Origin: Maritalea myrionectae DSM 19524
GTDB lineage: Bacteria > Pseudomonadota > Alphaproteobacteria > Rhizobiales > Devosiaceae
Direction of reading: 5' to 3'
Length of the DNA: 64,000 nucleotides
Assembly (NCBI RefSeq): GCF_000423365.1
Contig: NZ_AUHV01000005.1
Span: forward strand, 372,001 to 436,000
Of the stretch, positions 17,463-28,338 are shown piece by piece. The notes beneath the pieces were generated by a model. That model saw only the letters and a list, made by a program, of their open reading frames with translations, was not told the origin of the DNA and did not search any database. The first letter of the stretch is position 1. Every line of letters begins with the position of its first letter. The translations under genes and the position numbers were made by a program.

Positions 17463-18721
17463 GTATTGAAACCCTCACCTTCGGGTGTCGGCTCAACGCT
17501 TTTGAATCTGAAGTGATGAAAGATCATGCCGGATCGGCGGGGCTCGACAATATTCTCATCGTCAATAGCTGTGCGGTGACGCAGGAAGCTGTGCGCCAGA
17601 CCCGTCAGGCCATTCGCAAGGCGCGGCGGGAAAATCCGGACGTCAAAATTGTGGTGACCGGCTGCGCGGCGCAAACCGATGCGGAAAGCTTTGCCGAAAT
17701 GGGCGAAGTGGACCTTGTGGTCGGCAATGGCGAGAAAATGAAGCGCGAGACCTATGAGGGTCTTAAGTTCGGCATAGGCGGCAATTCGAAAATCCTTGTC
17801 GATGACATTATGAGCGTCAAGGAAACCGCAGGCCATTTGATCGAGGGTATGGACGGGCGCGCCCGCGCCTTTGTGCAGGTGCAAAATGGTTGTGACCATC
17901 GCTGCACCTTCTGCATCATTCCTTATGGCCGGGGGCCTTCGCGCTCGGTGCCCATGGGCGTGGTGGTCGATCAGATCAAAAAGCTGGCCGACAATGGCAT
18001 TGGCGAAGTGGTGCTGACCGGGGTGGACATCACTTCTTATGGCCCGGATTTGCCAGGCAATCCCAGCCTTGGCGCGTTGACCCAAGCGATTTTGAAACAT
18101 GTGCCGCAATTGCCGCGCCTGCGCATTTCGTCCATCGATTCCATTGAAGCGGATGGGGCGTTGATGGAGGCGATCAAGTCTGAACATCGCTTGATGCCGC
18201 ATCTGCATTTGTCGCTTCAGTCGGGCGACAATATGATTTTGAAGCGCATGAAGCGGCGGCATTTGCGGGAGGATACGATCCAATTTGTAAATGACGCAAA
18301 AGCGATGCGCCCGGATATGGTGTTTGGCGCCGACATTATCGCCGGGTTCCCCACGGAAACCGATGAGATGTTCGCCAATTCCATGGCGATCGTAAAAGAA
18401 TGTGATCTGACTTATTTGCATGTGTTCCCCTATTCGCCACGTCCGGGCACCCCGGCGGCGAAAATGCCGCAAGTGGAAAAAAAAGTGGCCAAGGACCGGG
18501 CGGCGAAATTGCGGGCCTTGGGCGAGCAGCAGTTCGACGCGTTCTGCGCCAGCCAGATTGGGGACACCAAATCCGTGTTGATCGAGCGCGATAATGTGGG
18601 GCGCACCGAACAATTTGTGCCGATCAAAGTTGAAGGCGCACCCGGCGAGATTTTGGATGTAAAAGTGACTGGCCAGGATCAGCATGGGCTGATCGGCGAA
18701 AAGCAACTGGCAGTGGCGTAA
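17459..18721 (+). CDS. mtaB: tRNA t6A37 methylthiotransferase MtaB
   Basis: A 420-residue radical-SAM methylthiotransferase. The N-terminal UPF0004 domain has Cys in FGCRLNAFES, NSCAVT and TGCAAQ for the auxiliary cluster. The radical-SAM motif is CDHRCTFCIIPYGRG, and a TRAM-like region ends the protein. It converts t6A to ms2t6A at position 37 of ANN-reading tRNAs. MtaB is favoured over MiaB by the short N-terminus starting at MSIETLTFGCRLN. It overlaps dapF by four bases and ends nine bases before ftsY, so the three form one operon. Confidence 0.95.
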   Translation: MSIETLTFGCRLNAFESEVMKDHAGSAGLDNILIVNSCAVTQEAVRQTRQAIRKARRENPDVKIVVTGCAAQTDAESFAEMGEVDLVVGNGEKMKRETYEGLKFGIGGNSKILVDDIMSVKETAGHLIEGMDGRARAFVQVQNGCDHRCTFCIIPYGRGPSRSVPMGVVVDQIKKLADNGIGEVVLTGVDITSYGPDLPGNPSLGALTQAILKHVPQLPRLRISSIDSIEADGALMEAIKSEHRLMPHLHLSLQSGDNMILKRMKRRHLREDTIQFVNDAKAMRPDMVFGADIIAGFPTETDEMFANSMAIVKECDLTYLHVFPYSPRPGTPAAKMPQVEKKVAKDRAAKLRALGEQQFDAFCASQIGDTKSVLIERDNVGRTEQFVPIKVEGAPGEILDVKVTGQDQHGLIGEKQLAVA

Positions 18722-18730
18722 GAGGGCTTT

Positions 18731-20211
<1,481 letters not shown>

Positions 20212-20212
<1 letters not shown>

Positions 20213-21306
20213 TGGTGGCGCGGGAAAAAATGCTGGCGTGCACCCATGTGTTGCATGCCTTTGCGCCGTTTAAACCGGCAGATTTGTTCGCAAAATTGGC
20301 GCAGTCGGACTATGCGCAATTGCCCAGCGATGTGTATGGTGCGGGCGGCGCGAGCGATTTGGTGGTGGAGCGGCTGAAAGAGCTGTTCGGCACCAGCGGC
20401 GCACGCTTCTGCATCAAGGGCATGATTGCGCAAATGGCGGCCTTGCGGGCGGCTGTGGAGCGGCAGGGAAATAATCTGGTGGCCATTCACCGCATGACCC
20501 ATTTCGATATTGATGAAATGGAAGCGGTGGAGATTCTGCATCCGATCCAGTTTCGGCGGCTGGGCACAGCCTATCAGCCCTTTACGGTCGATGATCTGGA
20601 CAAGATGGGTGAAGTGCCAGGCGTGGTCAGTGTGGAACTGCCGGTGCGGCGGGCAGGTTATAAGCTGACCCCCCTTGAAGAATTGGTGAAAATTTCGGAT
20701 TGGTGCCGTGAACGGGGTGTGCATTTCCATCTCGATGGGGCGCGGGTTTTTGGTGTGGCTGAGGCTTATGGCAAAAGCCTTAAAGAGATTATGGCGCTGT
20801 GCGACAGTCTTTATTGCAGCTTTTACAAAGAGCTGGCCAATATTGGCGGTTGTGGTTTGCTGGCGGATGAGGAATTTTTGGCCGAAAGCGATGTGTGGTT
20901 CACCCGCCATGGGGCCAATGTGCCGTTTGAATTTCCGCAAGCGATCACAGCGTTGATCGGGTTGGACGAGTTTTTGCCGCGTATCGGCGAGTTTACTGCT
21001 TTTGCCAAGAAATTGGCCGTTGAGTTCAACAAAATTGATGGGGTGCGTACGGTGCCTTTGGTGCCCGAGACGCCCAATTTCCAAGTGCATATTGAAGCCC
21101 CAAAGGCGGCACTGGAAGCGGCCTTTGAAAAGCAGATTGAAGCGGATAAGGTTTGGCTATCGGGTCATGCTTTGCCCACTATTTATGATGAAGTGCAGGC
21201 GATTGAAGTGGCCATTGGCGCGGGCAGCATGTCGCTGAGCGTTGAAGAATGGGCCGATTATTTGTCGCAAAGTGTGGGCACAGCCCGGAACGAGATTGAG
21301 GTTTAG
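20212..21306 (+). CDS. PLP-dependent threonine aldolase / beta-eliminating lyase family protein
   Basis: A 364-residue fold-type I PLP protein. HFHLDGARVFG gives the cofactor-binding Asp and the following Arg region, and SFYKELANIGGCGLL contains the likely Schiff-base lysine. The layout matches the Beta_elim_lyase family that includes low-specificity threonine aldolase. The order of the C-terminal half is divergent from textbook LtaE, so the substrate should be left open. The ATG shares its first base with the ftsY stop (TAATG), and yciB starts directly after its stop, so it is in the ftsY operon. A later Met at residue 7 is an alternative start. Confidence 0.8.
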
Positions 21307-21906
21307 ATGAGCGAAGAGAAAAATCCCGCAGAAGAGCTGAACTGGGATGAGCTTAAGCCGCAGCTGATCAAGTTGGGTTTGGAGCTTGGCCCTTTGGTGC
21401 TGTTCTTTATTTTGAATGCGCGCGCGGGCATTTTTGTCGCCACCGCTTGGTTTATGGGCGCCATGGTGCTTTCACTTATCTTGAGCTGGTTGATCCTCAA
21501 GCGCGTGGCGGTGATGCCGCTGGTCACTGGCGTTGTGGTGCTGATTTTTGGCGGGCTGACGCTTTATTTGCAGGACGATACCTTCATCAAGCTCAAGCCG
21601 ACCATTGTGAATGTGCTGTTTGGCGGTGTGTTGCTGGGTGGGCTGCTTTTCGGCCATTCGCTGCTGCGCTATGTGTTTGGCGATGTCTATAAATTGCGTG
21701 ACGAAGGTTGGCGCATTCTCACATGGCGCTGGACGATCTTCTTTTTCGTTTTGGCGCTGATCAATGAGATTGTGTGGCGCAATTTCTCAACCGACTTTTG
21801 GGTTGCGTTCAAAGTGTGGGGCATTATGCCGCTCACCTTGATTTTCTCATTTGCGCTGGTGGTGCCGGTGTTGAACAAATATGCACCAAGCGGCGAAGAG
21901 GCTTAA
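21307..21906 (+). CDS. yciB: Inner membrane septation protein YciB (IspZ)
   Basis: A 199-residue membrane protein with five or so hydrophobic segments and the family pattern KLGLELGPLVLFFILNARAG near the start and LRDEGWRILTWRW with ALINEIVWRNFSTDFWV later. YciB family proteins affect septation and envelope integrity in E. coli and Shigella. It follows the PLP gene with no gap. The 3' end overlaps the convergent ccmG gene by four bases. Confidence 0.92.
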   Translation: MSEEKNPAEELNWDELKPQLIKLGLELGPLVLFFILNARAGIFVATAWFMGAMVLSLILSWLILKRVAVMPLVTGVVVLIFGGLTLYLQDDTFIKLKPTIVNVLFGGVLLGGLLFGHSLLRYVFGDVYKLRDEGWRILTWRWTIFFFVLALINEIVWRNFSTDFWVAFKVWGIMPLTLIFSFALVVPVLNKYAPSGEEA

Positions 21907-22454
21907 GACGCCTCTTGCGCCTCTAAGGCTTTAGCGATGGCGGGCAGCACTTTGTTTTGGAAGCTGTCTTCGCTCATCGGGCCGGTGTGTTTGTAAACAA
22001 TCACCCCGTCCTTATTGACGAGATAGCTCTCCGGCACGCCATAAACGCCCCATTCCAGGCTGACGCGGCGGTTCCGGTCGTCGCCGACAGCGTCGAAAGG
22101 ATTGCCCAGCTTGCGCAAGAAGTCGCGCGCATTTTCGGGCTGGTCGTTATAATTGATGCCGAACAATTTGATGTCATCGCGCTCGGCTAAACGCATCAAA
22201 AATTCATGCTCTTCCCGGCAGGGCACGCACCAGCTGGCCCATACATTCACCAGACTTAGCTGACCTTTCAGATCGGCGCTGGAAAAGCCCGGCTGATCAT
22301 GGCCTTCGACGGGCTGAAGGGTGAATTCAGGGGCAGGCTTGTTCATTAAGGCCGAGGGCAGCAGGTCCGGATCGCGATTGATCTGGCTGGCAAAAAGCGC
22401 AAATAGCGCAATGGTCAGCACCAAGGGCAGGGCGAAAATCAACGTGCGTTTCAT
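21903..22454 (-). CDS. ccmG: Thiol:disulfide interchange protein CcmG (DsbE)
   Basis: A 183-residue periplasmic thioredoxin-like protein with an N-terminal membrane anchor (FALPLVLTIALFALFAS), active site WASWCVPCREE and the GVYGVPESYLV cis-proline loop typical of CcmG. It reduces apocytochrome c so that heme can be attached. It is last in the ccmABCDG operon, which serves the c-type cytochromes CcoO and CcoP encoded in the same window. Confidence 0.95.
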   Translation of the reverse strand: MKRTLIFALPLVLTIALFALFASQINRDPDLLPSALMNKPAPEFTLQPVEGHDQPGFSSADLKGQLSLVNVWASWCVPCREEHEFLMRLAERDDIKLFGINYNDQPENARDFLRKLGNPFDAVGDDRNRRVSLEWGVYGVPESYLVNKDGVIVYKHTGPMSEDSFQNKVLPAIAKALEAQEAS

Positions 22455-22460
22455 GGTGCG

Positions 22461-22643
22461 CTACTCCGGCTTGATCTGCGTGCGTTCAGACCGCCGTTTC
22501 AACCCCATGGCTTTCAGGGTGTCCAAACGGTTCTTCTGCTTTTTGTAAGACAGGACTACCCAGATGCTCAGCAACACAATCAGGAGTGCAGACAGGCCAT
22601 AGGCCCCGAATATATATTCGAGATGTTTGCCGGATTCGATCAT
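22461..22643 (-). CDS. ccmD: Heme exporter protein CcmD
   Basis: A 60-residue protein with one transmembrane helix (YIFGAYGLSALLIVLLSIWVV) and a basic cytoplasmic tail, starting MIESGKHLEYIFGAYG as in the family. CcmD helps release holo-CcmE from the CcmABC complex. It overlaps the ccmC stop by four bases and is followed by ccmG after six. Confidence 0.93.
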   Translation of the reverse strand: MIESGKHLEYIFGAYGLSALLIVLLSIWVVLSYKKQKNRLDTLKAMGLKRRSERTQIKPE

Positions 22644-23425
22644 GGCTTTTGGGTCCTTAATTGTTGCGCATATTGCCGTTCAATCGCGCGGGCGCGGCGG
22701 CGCAAAATTTCTGTGCGCATGGAAATGAAATGCAGCAGCAAAAACAGGAATGAGAAGGCAAAGAACATCACAAATAGCGGCAGCAGAATGGAGGGTGGCA
22801 TGGTTGGTCCATCCAAACGGAACACAGACGCGGGCTGATGCAGCGTGTTCCACCAGTCCACCGAGAATTTGATGATGGGCACATTGATCGCTCCAACCAA
22901 GGTGATCACCGCGATGATGCGACCCGCGCGCACCTGATCTTCAAAAGTGCGCCACAGGGCGATAATGCCAAGATAAATAAAGAGCATGATGAGGGTGGAG
23001 GTCATGCGCCCGTCCCACTCCCAGAAGGTGCCCCAAGTTGGTGCGCCCCAAAGCGCGCCGGTGATCAAAGCGATGGCTGTGAAGGTTGCGCCAAGAGGTG
23101 CAGCAGCTTTGGCTGAGACGTCGGCCAATGGATGACGCCATACGAGTGAGCCGATGGCGGCCGCGGCCATGATCGCATAGCAGAACTGGGAGAGCCAGGC
23201 GCTGGGCACATGTACATACATGATGCGCACGGTTTCGCCCTGCTGATAATCAGCCGGTGAATTAAAGAAGGCGAGATAAAGCCCATAGGCCATCAAAATG
23301 GCGGCGATGCCCACGAGCGGCCAAATGAAATAGCGGGACCATTCAAGGAAATAGCCGGGATGGGCGATCCGCGAGAAAAAGCCCAAATCTTGTGGCGTTG
23401 GTTCTTGAGATTTTGACTCTGTCAT
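22640..23425 (-). CDS. ccmC: Heme exporter protein CcmC
   Basis: A 261-residue six-helix membrane protein with the tryptophan-rich WWD-type segment between helices (GALWGAPTWGTFWEWDGRMTS) and conserved histidines in YVHVPSAW and NTLHQPAS. CcmC presents heme to CcmE on the periplasmic face. The N-terminus is a soluble stretch of about 25 residues before the first helix. Confidence 0.96.
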   Translation of the reverse strand: MTESKSQEPTPQDLGFFSRIAHPGYFLEWSRYFIWPLVGIAAILMAYGLYLAFFNSPADYQQGETVRIMYVHVPSAWLSQFCYAIMAAAAIGSLVWRHPLADVSAKAAAPLGATFTAIALITGALWGAPTWGTFWEWDGRMTSTLIMLFIYLGIIALWRTFEDQVRAGRIIAVITLVGAINVPIIKFSVDWWNTLHQPASVFRLDGPTMPPSILLPLFVMFFAFSFLFLLLHFISMRTEILRRRARAIERQYAQQLRTQKP

Positions 23426-23428
23426 AGA

Positions 23429-24094
23429 CTATTCTGCTGCCATTTTTAATGCGAGTGCCGCCGCAAACGGGGTGAACACTAAACTGAGCAGGGTAAACCC
23501 TGCAAGGAACAAAAGTGCCGCATCCTGTGCGTTGGCGATTGCGCCGCTGGAGACCGCGCTGACCCCGAAAATCAATGTAGGGATCGAGAGCGGCAAGATT
23601 AAGATCGGTGCAATCAAGCCCCCGCGTTTGATGGATACGGTCACCGCCGCGCCGATGGCCCCAAAGCAAATGAGCGCCGGTGTGCCAACCAATAGGGTGA
23701 AAATCACCCGAAGGGTTTGATCTATCTCAAGATTGAGCAATATCGCCAAAACAGGGGTGGCGACAATCAGGGGTAACGCAGTTGTGACCCAGTGGGCGCA
23801 GATTTTGGCGACCACAATCATCTCAAGCGGCAGGCTGGCCTGGCGCATGGCCAACAGCGAACCGTCCTCATGATCCATGCGAAACAGGCGGTCGAGCGCC
23901 AACAAAAGCGACAGCAAAGCGCTGATCCAGATGATGGCCGGGCCGAGCTGGGCCAATTGGTCCTTATCCGGGCCGATAGCAAAGGGCATGATCGCGCCGG
24001 TCATGATGTAAAACAGCAGCACAGTCAGGCTGTCGCCGCCAATCCGGGTGGCCAGTTTCATATCGCGGGTCAACACAGCGAGAAATGGTTTCAT
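23429..24094 (-). CDS. ccmB: Heme exporter permease CcmB
   Basis: A 221-residue six-helix permease, start MKPFLAVLTRDMKLATRIG, with FYIMTGAIMPFAIGPD and ALDRLFRMDHEDGSLLAMRQ. With the ATPase CcmA it forms the ABC part of the CcmABCD complex. The ATG at 24094 overlaps the ccmA stop (ATGA). A longer open frame upstream is only the shifted ccmA sequence. Confidence 0.95.
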   Translation of the reverse strand: MKPFLAVLTRDMKLATRIGGDSLTVLLFYIMTGAIMPFAIGPDKDQLAQLGPAIIWISALLSLLLALDRLFRMDHEDGSLLAMRQASLPLEMIVVAKICAHWVTTALPLIVATPVLAILLNLEIDQTLRVIFTLLVGTPALICFGAIGAAVTVSIKRGGLIAPILILPLSIPTLIFGVSAVSSGAIANAQDAALLFLAGFTLLSLVFTPFAAALALKMAAE

Positions 24095-24747
24095 GAGGCA
24101 TGGTCCATCGCTGTCTGCCCGATCATCACTGTTTTCACGGCCTCTGGCGCGAGATGCGGAATTTCCAAATGGGTCGCGGCGATCACAATGCCGCCTTCGG
24201 CGCAATGGTCCGCGATCAATTGCCCCACCCATTGGTCGCCTTGTTTATCAAGAGCCGAAGTAGGTTCATCCAAAATCCAGATCGGGCGGTTGGCCACCAA
24301 TAGCCGGGCAAGGCCCAATCGACGGGTTTGACCTGCGGAGAGAATAGAGGCTTCGGAATCCTGAATGGCGTCTAACCCGGCGGCCTCGATGGCGGGCAGC
24401 ACATTTTCGGTGCCGCCATAAAGCTGCGCCCAGAAACTGAGATTTTCTTTTACGGTGAGGGTGGTTTTTACCCCAGGCACGTGGCCCACAATGTGCAGAT
24501 ATTCCCGCGGCTCGCGTTCAGGATCGATATTTTCAAATGAAATATCGCCGGCAGATTTGGGCAAAACCCCATAAAGTGTGGCCAGACATGTGGACTTGCC
24601 TGCGCCGTTCGGGCCGCGCAAAAGAATCACTTCACCGGGCTTTGCCGTGAAGGAAACATTGGCAAAAATCTCAAATCCGCCGCGCTCGCAGGCCAAATCT
24701 GTCACATTTAATGCAATATTTTCAGGGTTTTTGCCGTTTTTTCTCAT
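24091..24747 (-). CDS. ccmA: Heme exporter ATP-binding protein CcmA
   Basis: A 218-residue ABC ATPase: Walker A GPNGAGKST, signature LSAGQTRRLGLARL, Walker B IWILDEPTSALD, H-loop ATHLEI. It powers release of heme-loaded CcmE. ATG at 24747 is used here; GTG at 24756 would add three residues, and no clear ribosome site decides between them. It is divergent from acnA. Confidence 0.94.
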   Translation of the reverse strand: MRKNGKNPENIALNVTDLACERGGFEIFANVSFTAKPGEVILLRGPNGAGKSTCLATLYGVLPKSAGDISFENIDPEREPREYLHIVGHVPGVKTTLTVKENLSFWAQLYGGTENVLPAIEAAGLDAIQDSEASILSAGQTRRLGLARLLVANRPIWILDEPTSALDKQGDQWVGQLIADHCAEGGIVIAATHLEIPHLAPEAVKTVMIGQTAMDHAS

Positions 24748-24770
24748 GAGAAGCACATAATGGCATTAAG

Positions 24771-24799
24771 TTGAGGCTGGCAAGAGGCGGTGTTATTCT
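24771..24799 (+). promoter_or_regulatory. Candidate acnA promoter
   Basis: TTGAGG at 24771-24776 and TATTCT at 24794-24799 are spaced by 17 bases, 120 bases before the acnA start. Confidence 0.4.
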
Positions 24800-24920
24800 T
24801 TATAAAGCGCGCGAGCGCCATTTAGGGGACAATGGTAACTCGTTTCACGCTTGTTGGTTTTTGTCGAGAATTTTTGGCAAAATGACCAGGGCTCAGGTTG
24901 AAACTCCGAACATACAGGCA

Positions 24921-27602
24921 ATGCACGTGACACAGACCTCGTTGAACAGCTTTAACGCCAAACAGACCCTACAGGTCGGCGATAAAACTTATACATATTA
25001 TTCCTTAATTGAAGCAGAGAAAAACGGCCTTGAAGGCATTTCGCGCCTGCCGCATTCTTTGAAAGTGGTGCTCGAAAACCTTTTGCGTTTTGAAGATGGC
25101 CGTACGGTCACCAAAGCCGATATCGAAGCTTGCGCCGCATGGTTGAAAGACAAATCCTCTTCCCATGAAATCTCATACCGTCCAGCACGGGTGTTGATGC
25201 AGGACTTTACCGGCGTTCCAGCCGTTGTTGATTTGGCCGCCATGCGCGATGCCACCGCCAACTTGGGCGCTGACCCGCAAAAAATTAACCCGCAAGTACC
25301 TGTTGATCTGGTGATTGACCACTCTGTGATGGTTGACTTTTTCGGCACAGGGACAGCCTTCACCCAGAACGTGGCGCGCGAATATGAGCGTAATGGCGAG
25401 CGTTATGAATTTTTGCGCTGGGGCCAAGAAGCGTTTGATAATTTCCGCGTTGTGCCTCCCGGCACAGGCATTTGTCACCAGGTGAACCTTGAATATTTGG
25501 CCCAAACTGTTTGGACCAAAGAAGAGAATGGTGAAACCGTTGCTTACCCAGATACGCTGGTGGGTACAGACAGCCACACCACCATGGTCAACGGCTTGGC
25601 CGTTTTGGGCTGGGGTGTTGGTGGCATTGAGGCGGAAGCGGCCATGTTGGGCCAGCCGATCTCTATGCTGTTGCCAGAAGTGATTGGCTTCAAGCTTGAA
25701 GGCGAAATGCAAGACGGCATCACCGCAACTGACTTGGTGTTGCGTGTTGTCGAAATGTTGCGTGAGCGCGGCGTTGTGGGCAAGTTCGTTGAATTCTTCG
25801 GCCCTGGCCTCGACAATCTGACCTTGGAAGACCAAGCGACCATCGCCAACATGGCACCGGAATATGGCGCGACATGTGGTTTCTTCCCTGTCGACAATGA
25901 AACATTGGCTTATTTGCGCACCACTGGCCGCGAAGATGACCGCGTGGCTTTGGTGGAAGAATATTCCAAAGCGCAAGGCATGTTCCGCACCACCGACAGC
26001 GCGGATCCAGAGTTCACCGATGTGCTCTATTTGGATCTGAATGACGTTGATCCAGCGATTTCTGGTCCAAAGCGTCCGCAGGATCGTGTTGTGCTGGCTG
26101 AGGCGAAAGAGAAGTTCGCGAAGGCCTTGGCGGGTGAGTTTGCAAAAACTGATCAGCCTGCAGCCAAAGTTGAAGGCACAGACTATTCCATCACCCATGG
26201 TGATGTGGTGATCGCGGCGATCACGTCATGTACCAACACCTCAAACCCTGCTGTTTTGGTGGCGGCTGGCCTTGTGGCCCGCAAAGCGCTTGAACTTGGG
26301 TTGGAAGTGCAGCCTTGGGTGAAAACATCATTGGCACCTGGGTCACAAGTCGTAACCGACTATTTGACAGCATCTGGCTTGCAGGATGATTTGGACAAGC
26401 TTGGCTTTAACCTTGTTGGTTATGGTTGCACCACCTGTATTGGTAACTCTGGCCCATTGCCTGAGCCTATTTCTGCTGCCGTACATGCCGAAGATTTGGT
26501 GGCGTGTTCAGTGCTTTCTGGTAACCGGAACTTTGAAGGCCGGGTCAACCCAGACGTGAAAGCCAACTATCTGGCGTCTCCGCCATTGGTTGTGGCCTAT
26601 GCGTTGGCGGGCAAAATGACCACAGACATCACAACTGAGCCTTTGGGCACAGGCAAAGATGGACAACCCGTCTATTTGAAAGATGTGTGGCCAAGTGCAC
26701 AGGAAATCGCTGACATCGTTCGCGAAACAGTGACACCTGAAATGTTCAAAGGTCGCTATTCAGACGTGTTCAAAGGCGATGCCGGGTGGCAGAACATTAA
26801 AGTTGAAGGTGGTGAAACCTATGCGTGGAACTCTTCTTCAACCTATGTTCAGAACCCGCCATACTTTGAAGGTCTGAGCAAAGACATCAAGCCAATCGAA
26901 GATGTGCGTGGTGCGCGTATTTTGAGCTTGTTTGGTGACAGCATCACCACTGACCACATTTCACCTGCTGGTTCGTTCAAGGCGGATACGCCTGCGGGTC
27001 AATATTTGAAGGACCGTCAAGTGGCGCCAAAAGACTTCAACTCTTATGGCTCTCGTCGGGGTAACCACGAGATCATGATGCGCGGCACATTTGCCAATAT
27101 CCGCATCAAGAACCAAATGGTGCCCGGCGTTGAAGGTGGCTTCACCAAGGGTCCAAATGGCGAAGTTGCTGCAATGTATGACGCTGCGATGGATTATGCC
27201 GAACAAGGCAAGCCATTGGTTGTGTTTGGCGGCAAGGAATATGGCACAGGCTCTTCACGGGACTGGGCGGCGAAGGGCACACGTTTGCTCGGCGTGCGTG
27301 CGGTGATCGTGGAAAGCTTTGAGCGTATTCACCGGTCCAACTTGGTTGGCATGGGCGTTTTGCCATTGCAGTTTAAAGATGGTGCGAGCTGGAAGAGTCT
27401 CAATCTTGAAGGTGACGAAGAAATCACCATTGAGGGCTTGGACAAGATCACACCGCGTTGCGATGTGACCGTCAAAGTGAAGTCTCCAAACGGCACTGAC
27501 AAAGAGTTTGTTGCTCTTTGCCGGATCGATACCGAAGACGAGATGGAATATTACCGCAATGGCGGTATCTTGCATTACGTGTTGCGCAATCTGGTTGCCT
27601 AA
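24921..27602 (+). CDS. acnA: Aconitate hydratase A
   Basis: An 893-residue AcnA/IRP-type aconitase. The iron-sulfur cysteines are in [10 protein letters not shown] and [30 protein letters not shown] and [21 protein letters not shown] are substrate-binding motifs. It interconverts citrate and isocitrate in the TCA cycle. The start at 24921 gives the usual length (E. coli AcnA has 891 residues). The frame is open 50 codons further, with another ATG at 24882, so the exact start is not fixed by a strong ribosome site. Confidence 0.97.
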   Translation: MHVTQTSLNSFNAKQTLQVGDKTYTYYSLIEAEKNGLEGISRLPHSLKVVLENLLRFEDGRTVTKADIEACAAWLKDKSSSHEISYRPARVLMQDFTGVPAVVDLAAMRDATANLGADPQKINPQVPVDLVIDHSVMVDFFGTGTAFTQNVAREYERNGERYEFLRWGQEAFDNFRVVPPGTGICHQVNLEYLAQTVWTKEENGETVAYPDTLVGTDSHTTMVNGLAVLGWGVGGIEAEAAMLGQPISMLLPEVIGFKLEGEMQDGITATDLVLRVVEMLRERGVVGKFVEFFGPGLDNLTLEDQATIANMAPEYGATCGFFPVDNETLAYLRTTGREDDRVALVEEYSKAQGMFRTTDSADPEFTDVLYLDLNDVDPAISGPKRPQDRVVLAEAKEKFAKALAGEFAKTDQPAAKVEGTDYSITHGDVVIAAITSCTNTSNPAVLVAAGLVARKALELGLEVQPWVKTSLAPGSQVVTDYLTASGLQDDLDKLGFNLVGYGCTTCIGNSGPLPEPISAAVHAEDLVACSVLSGNRNFEGRVNPDVKANYLASPPLVVAYALAGKMTTDITTEPLGTGKDGQPVYLKDVWPSAQEIADIVRETVTPEMFKGRYSDVFKGDAGWQNIKVEGGETYAWNSSSTYVQNPPYFEGLSKDIKPIEDVRGARILSLFGDSITTDHISPAGSFKADTPAGQYLKDRQVAPKDFNSYGSRRGNHEIMMRGTFANIRIKNQMVPGVEGGFTKGPNGEVAAMYDAAMDYAEQGKPLVVFGGKEYGTGSSRDWAAKGTRLLGVRAVIVESFERIHRSNLVGMGVLPLQFKDGASWKSLNLEGDEEITIEGLDKITPRCDVTVKVKSPNGTDKEFVALCRIDTEDEMEYYRNGGILHYVLRNLVA

Positions 27603-27612
27603 CGCAATGCAA

Positions 27613-27632
27613 CTCGGCCCAATGTGGCCGAG
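27613..27632 (+). other. Hairpin just after acnA
   Basis: CTCGGCC and GGCCGAG form a perfect 7-bp stem around CAATGT, ten bases after the acnA stop. There is no T-run, so it may stabilise the mRNA end ahead of the true terminator. Confidence 0.6.
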
Positions 27633-27648
27633 CATTTGTTGAATTAAG

Positions 27649-27675
27649 AAGCGCGGTTTAGGCCGCGCTTTTTTT
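27649..27675 (+). terminator. Rho-independent terminator for acnA
   Basis: AAGCGCGG and CCGCGCTT pair around TTTAGG and are followed by TTTTT. The stop codon of the convergent oxidoreductase gene (27658-27660) lies in the loop, so the terminator doubles as the last codons of that gene. Confidence 0.9.
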
Positions 27676-28257
27676 GTGCTTGGCCACAAATTTTTTCGCC
27701 ATATCTTCAATCTTATTTAAATGCATCTGGCGCTTTGGCGCGGGCATGTTGTGGATCGGCGAAATATGGGTGAAGCGTAGCGGCTTCAATCCGACAAATT
27801 TTAAAATCTGATTTTTCATCAATTTGGTTTGGGCCTTGCCATAGGCCAAACGGTAATACCAGTCTGGCGTGTCCGACGTCATGATCACCTCAGCGCTTTT
27901 GCCTTTGAGATGACCGACAGGCAGCGGGCTGCCCTTTTTGTAGCTATAGGCGAGATTGGGCAACAGCAGCCGATCAAACAGATTTTTCAATTCAGCGGGC
28001 ATACTGCCCCACCACAAGGGGTGTGCCACCACGATGTGATCCGCCTTTTTGATCGCCGTCCAAAGGGCGCTAATTTCGTCATTCCAGTTTTCTTTGCTTG
28101 GGCCGCTGACCATGGGTCCTGTGTTTAGATTGCCCTGCGAAAGAGAAAAGAGATTTGCCTTTGCCCCGCCTGCTTTAGCCCCTTGTTGATAGCTTTGGGC
28201 GAGGGCGTGGGTAAAGCTATCGGCACGGGGGTGGCCGGAGATAATCACAATATTCAT
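27658..28257 (-). CDS. NAD(P)H:quinone oxidoreductase, flavodoxin-like fold
   Basis: A 199-residue protein of the NQO1/KefF/MdaB group: MNIVIISGHPRADSFTHALAQ for the flavin phosphate loop, VVAHPLWWGSMPAELKNLFDRL for the isoalloxazine contact, and DTPDWYYRLAYG. These cytoplasmic FMN or FAD enzymes reduce quinones by two electrons. ATG at 28257 follows AAAGG. It is divergent from a TetR regulator with two palindromic operators between, suggesting induction by a quinone or similar electrophile. The C-terminus is encoded inside the acnA terminator. Confidence 0.88.
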   Translation of the reverse strand: MNIVIISGHPRADSFTHALAQSYQQGAKAGGAKANLFSLSQGNLNTGPMVSGPSKENWNDEISALWTAIKKADHIVVAHPLWWGSMPAELKNLFDRLLLPNLAYSYKKGSPLPVGHLKGKSAEVIMTSDTPDWYYRLAYGKAQTKLMKNQILKFVGLKPLRFTHISPIHNMPAPKRQMHLNKIEDMAKKFVAKHKKSAA

Positions 28258-28275
28258 GTCGAAACCTTTCAATAA

Positions 28276-28289
28276 TTGACCGTGGTCAA
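28276..28289. promoter_or_regulatory. TetR-type operator O1
   Basis: TTGACCGTGGTCAA is a 14-bp palindrome with one mismatch at the centre pair, located 19 bases before the oxidoreductase start. A near-identical site lies 31 bases away, centre to centre. Confidence 0.75.
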
Positions 28290-28306
28290 CTTACATATTT
28301 TACTTT

Positions 28307-28320
28307 TTGACCGCGGTCAA
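28307..28320. promoter_or_regulatory. TetR-type operator O2
   Basis: TTGACCGCGGTCAA is a perfect 14-bp palindrome, 18 bases before the TetR start. The pair of sites fits autorepression plus repression of the divergent gene. Confidence 0.8.
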
Positions 28321-28338
28321 TTGTGCTAAGCAAAATTT

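Noticed and set aside
17381-18706. Long open frame on the minus strand opposite mtaB
   Set aside because: It is fully antisense to a well-conserved gene, has a His/Arg-rich composition typical of antisense translation, and shows no domain. The same applies to the long antisense frames opposite typA (42564-44057) and the PLP gene (20008-21090).
28276-28320. FNR boxes before the quinone oxidoreductase
   Set aside because: Both sites happen to fit TTGA-N6-TCAA, but the palindrome extends through the centre (GACCGCGGTC), there are two evenly placed copies and a divergent TetR gene, so TetR binding explains them better.
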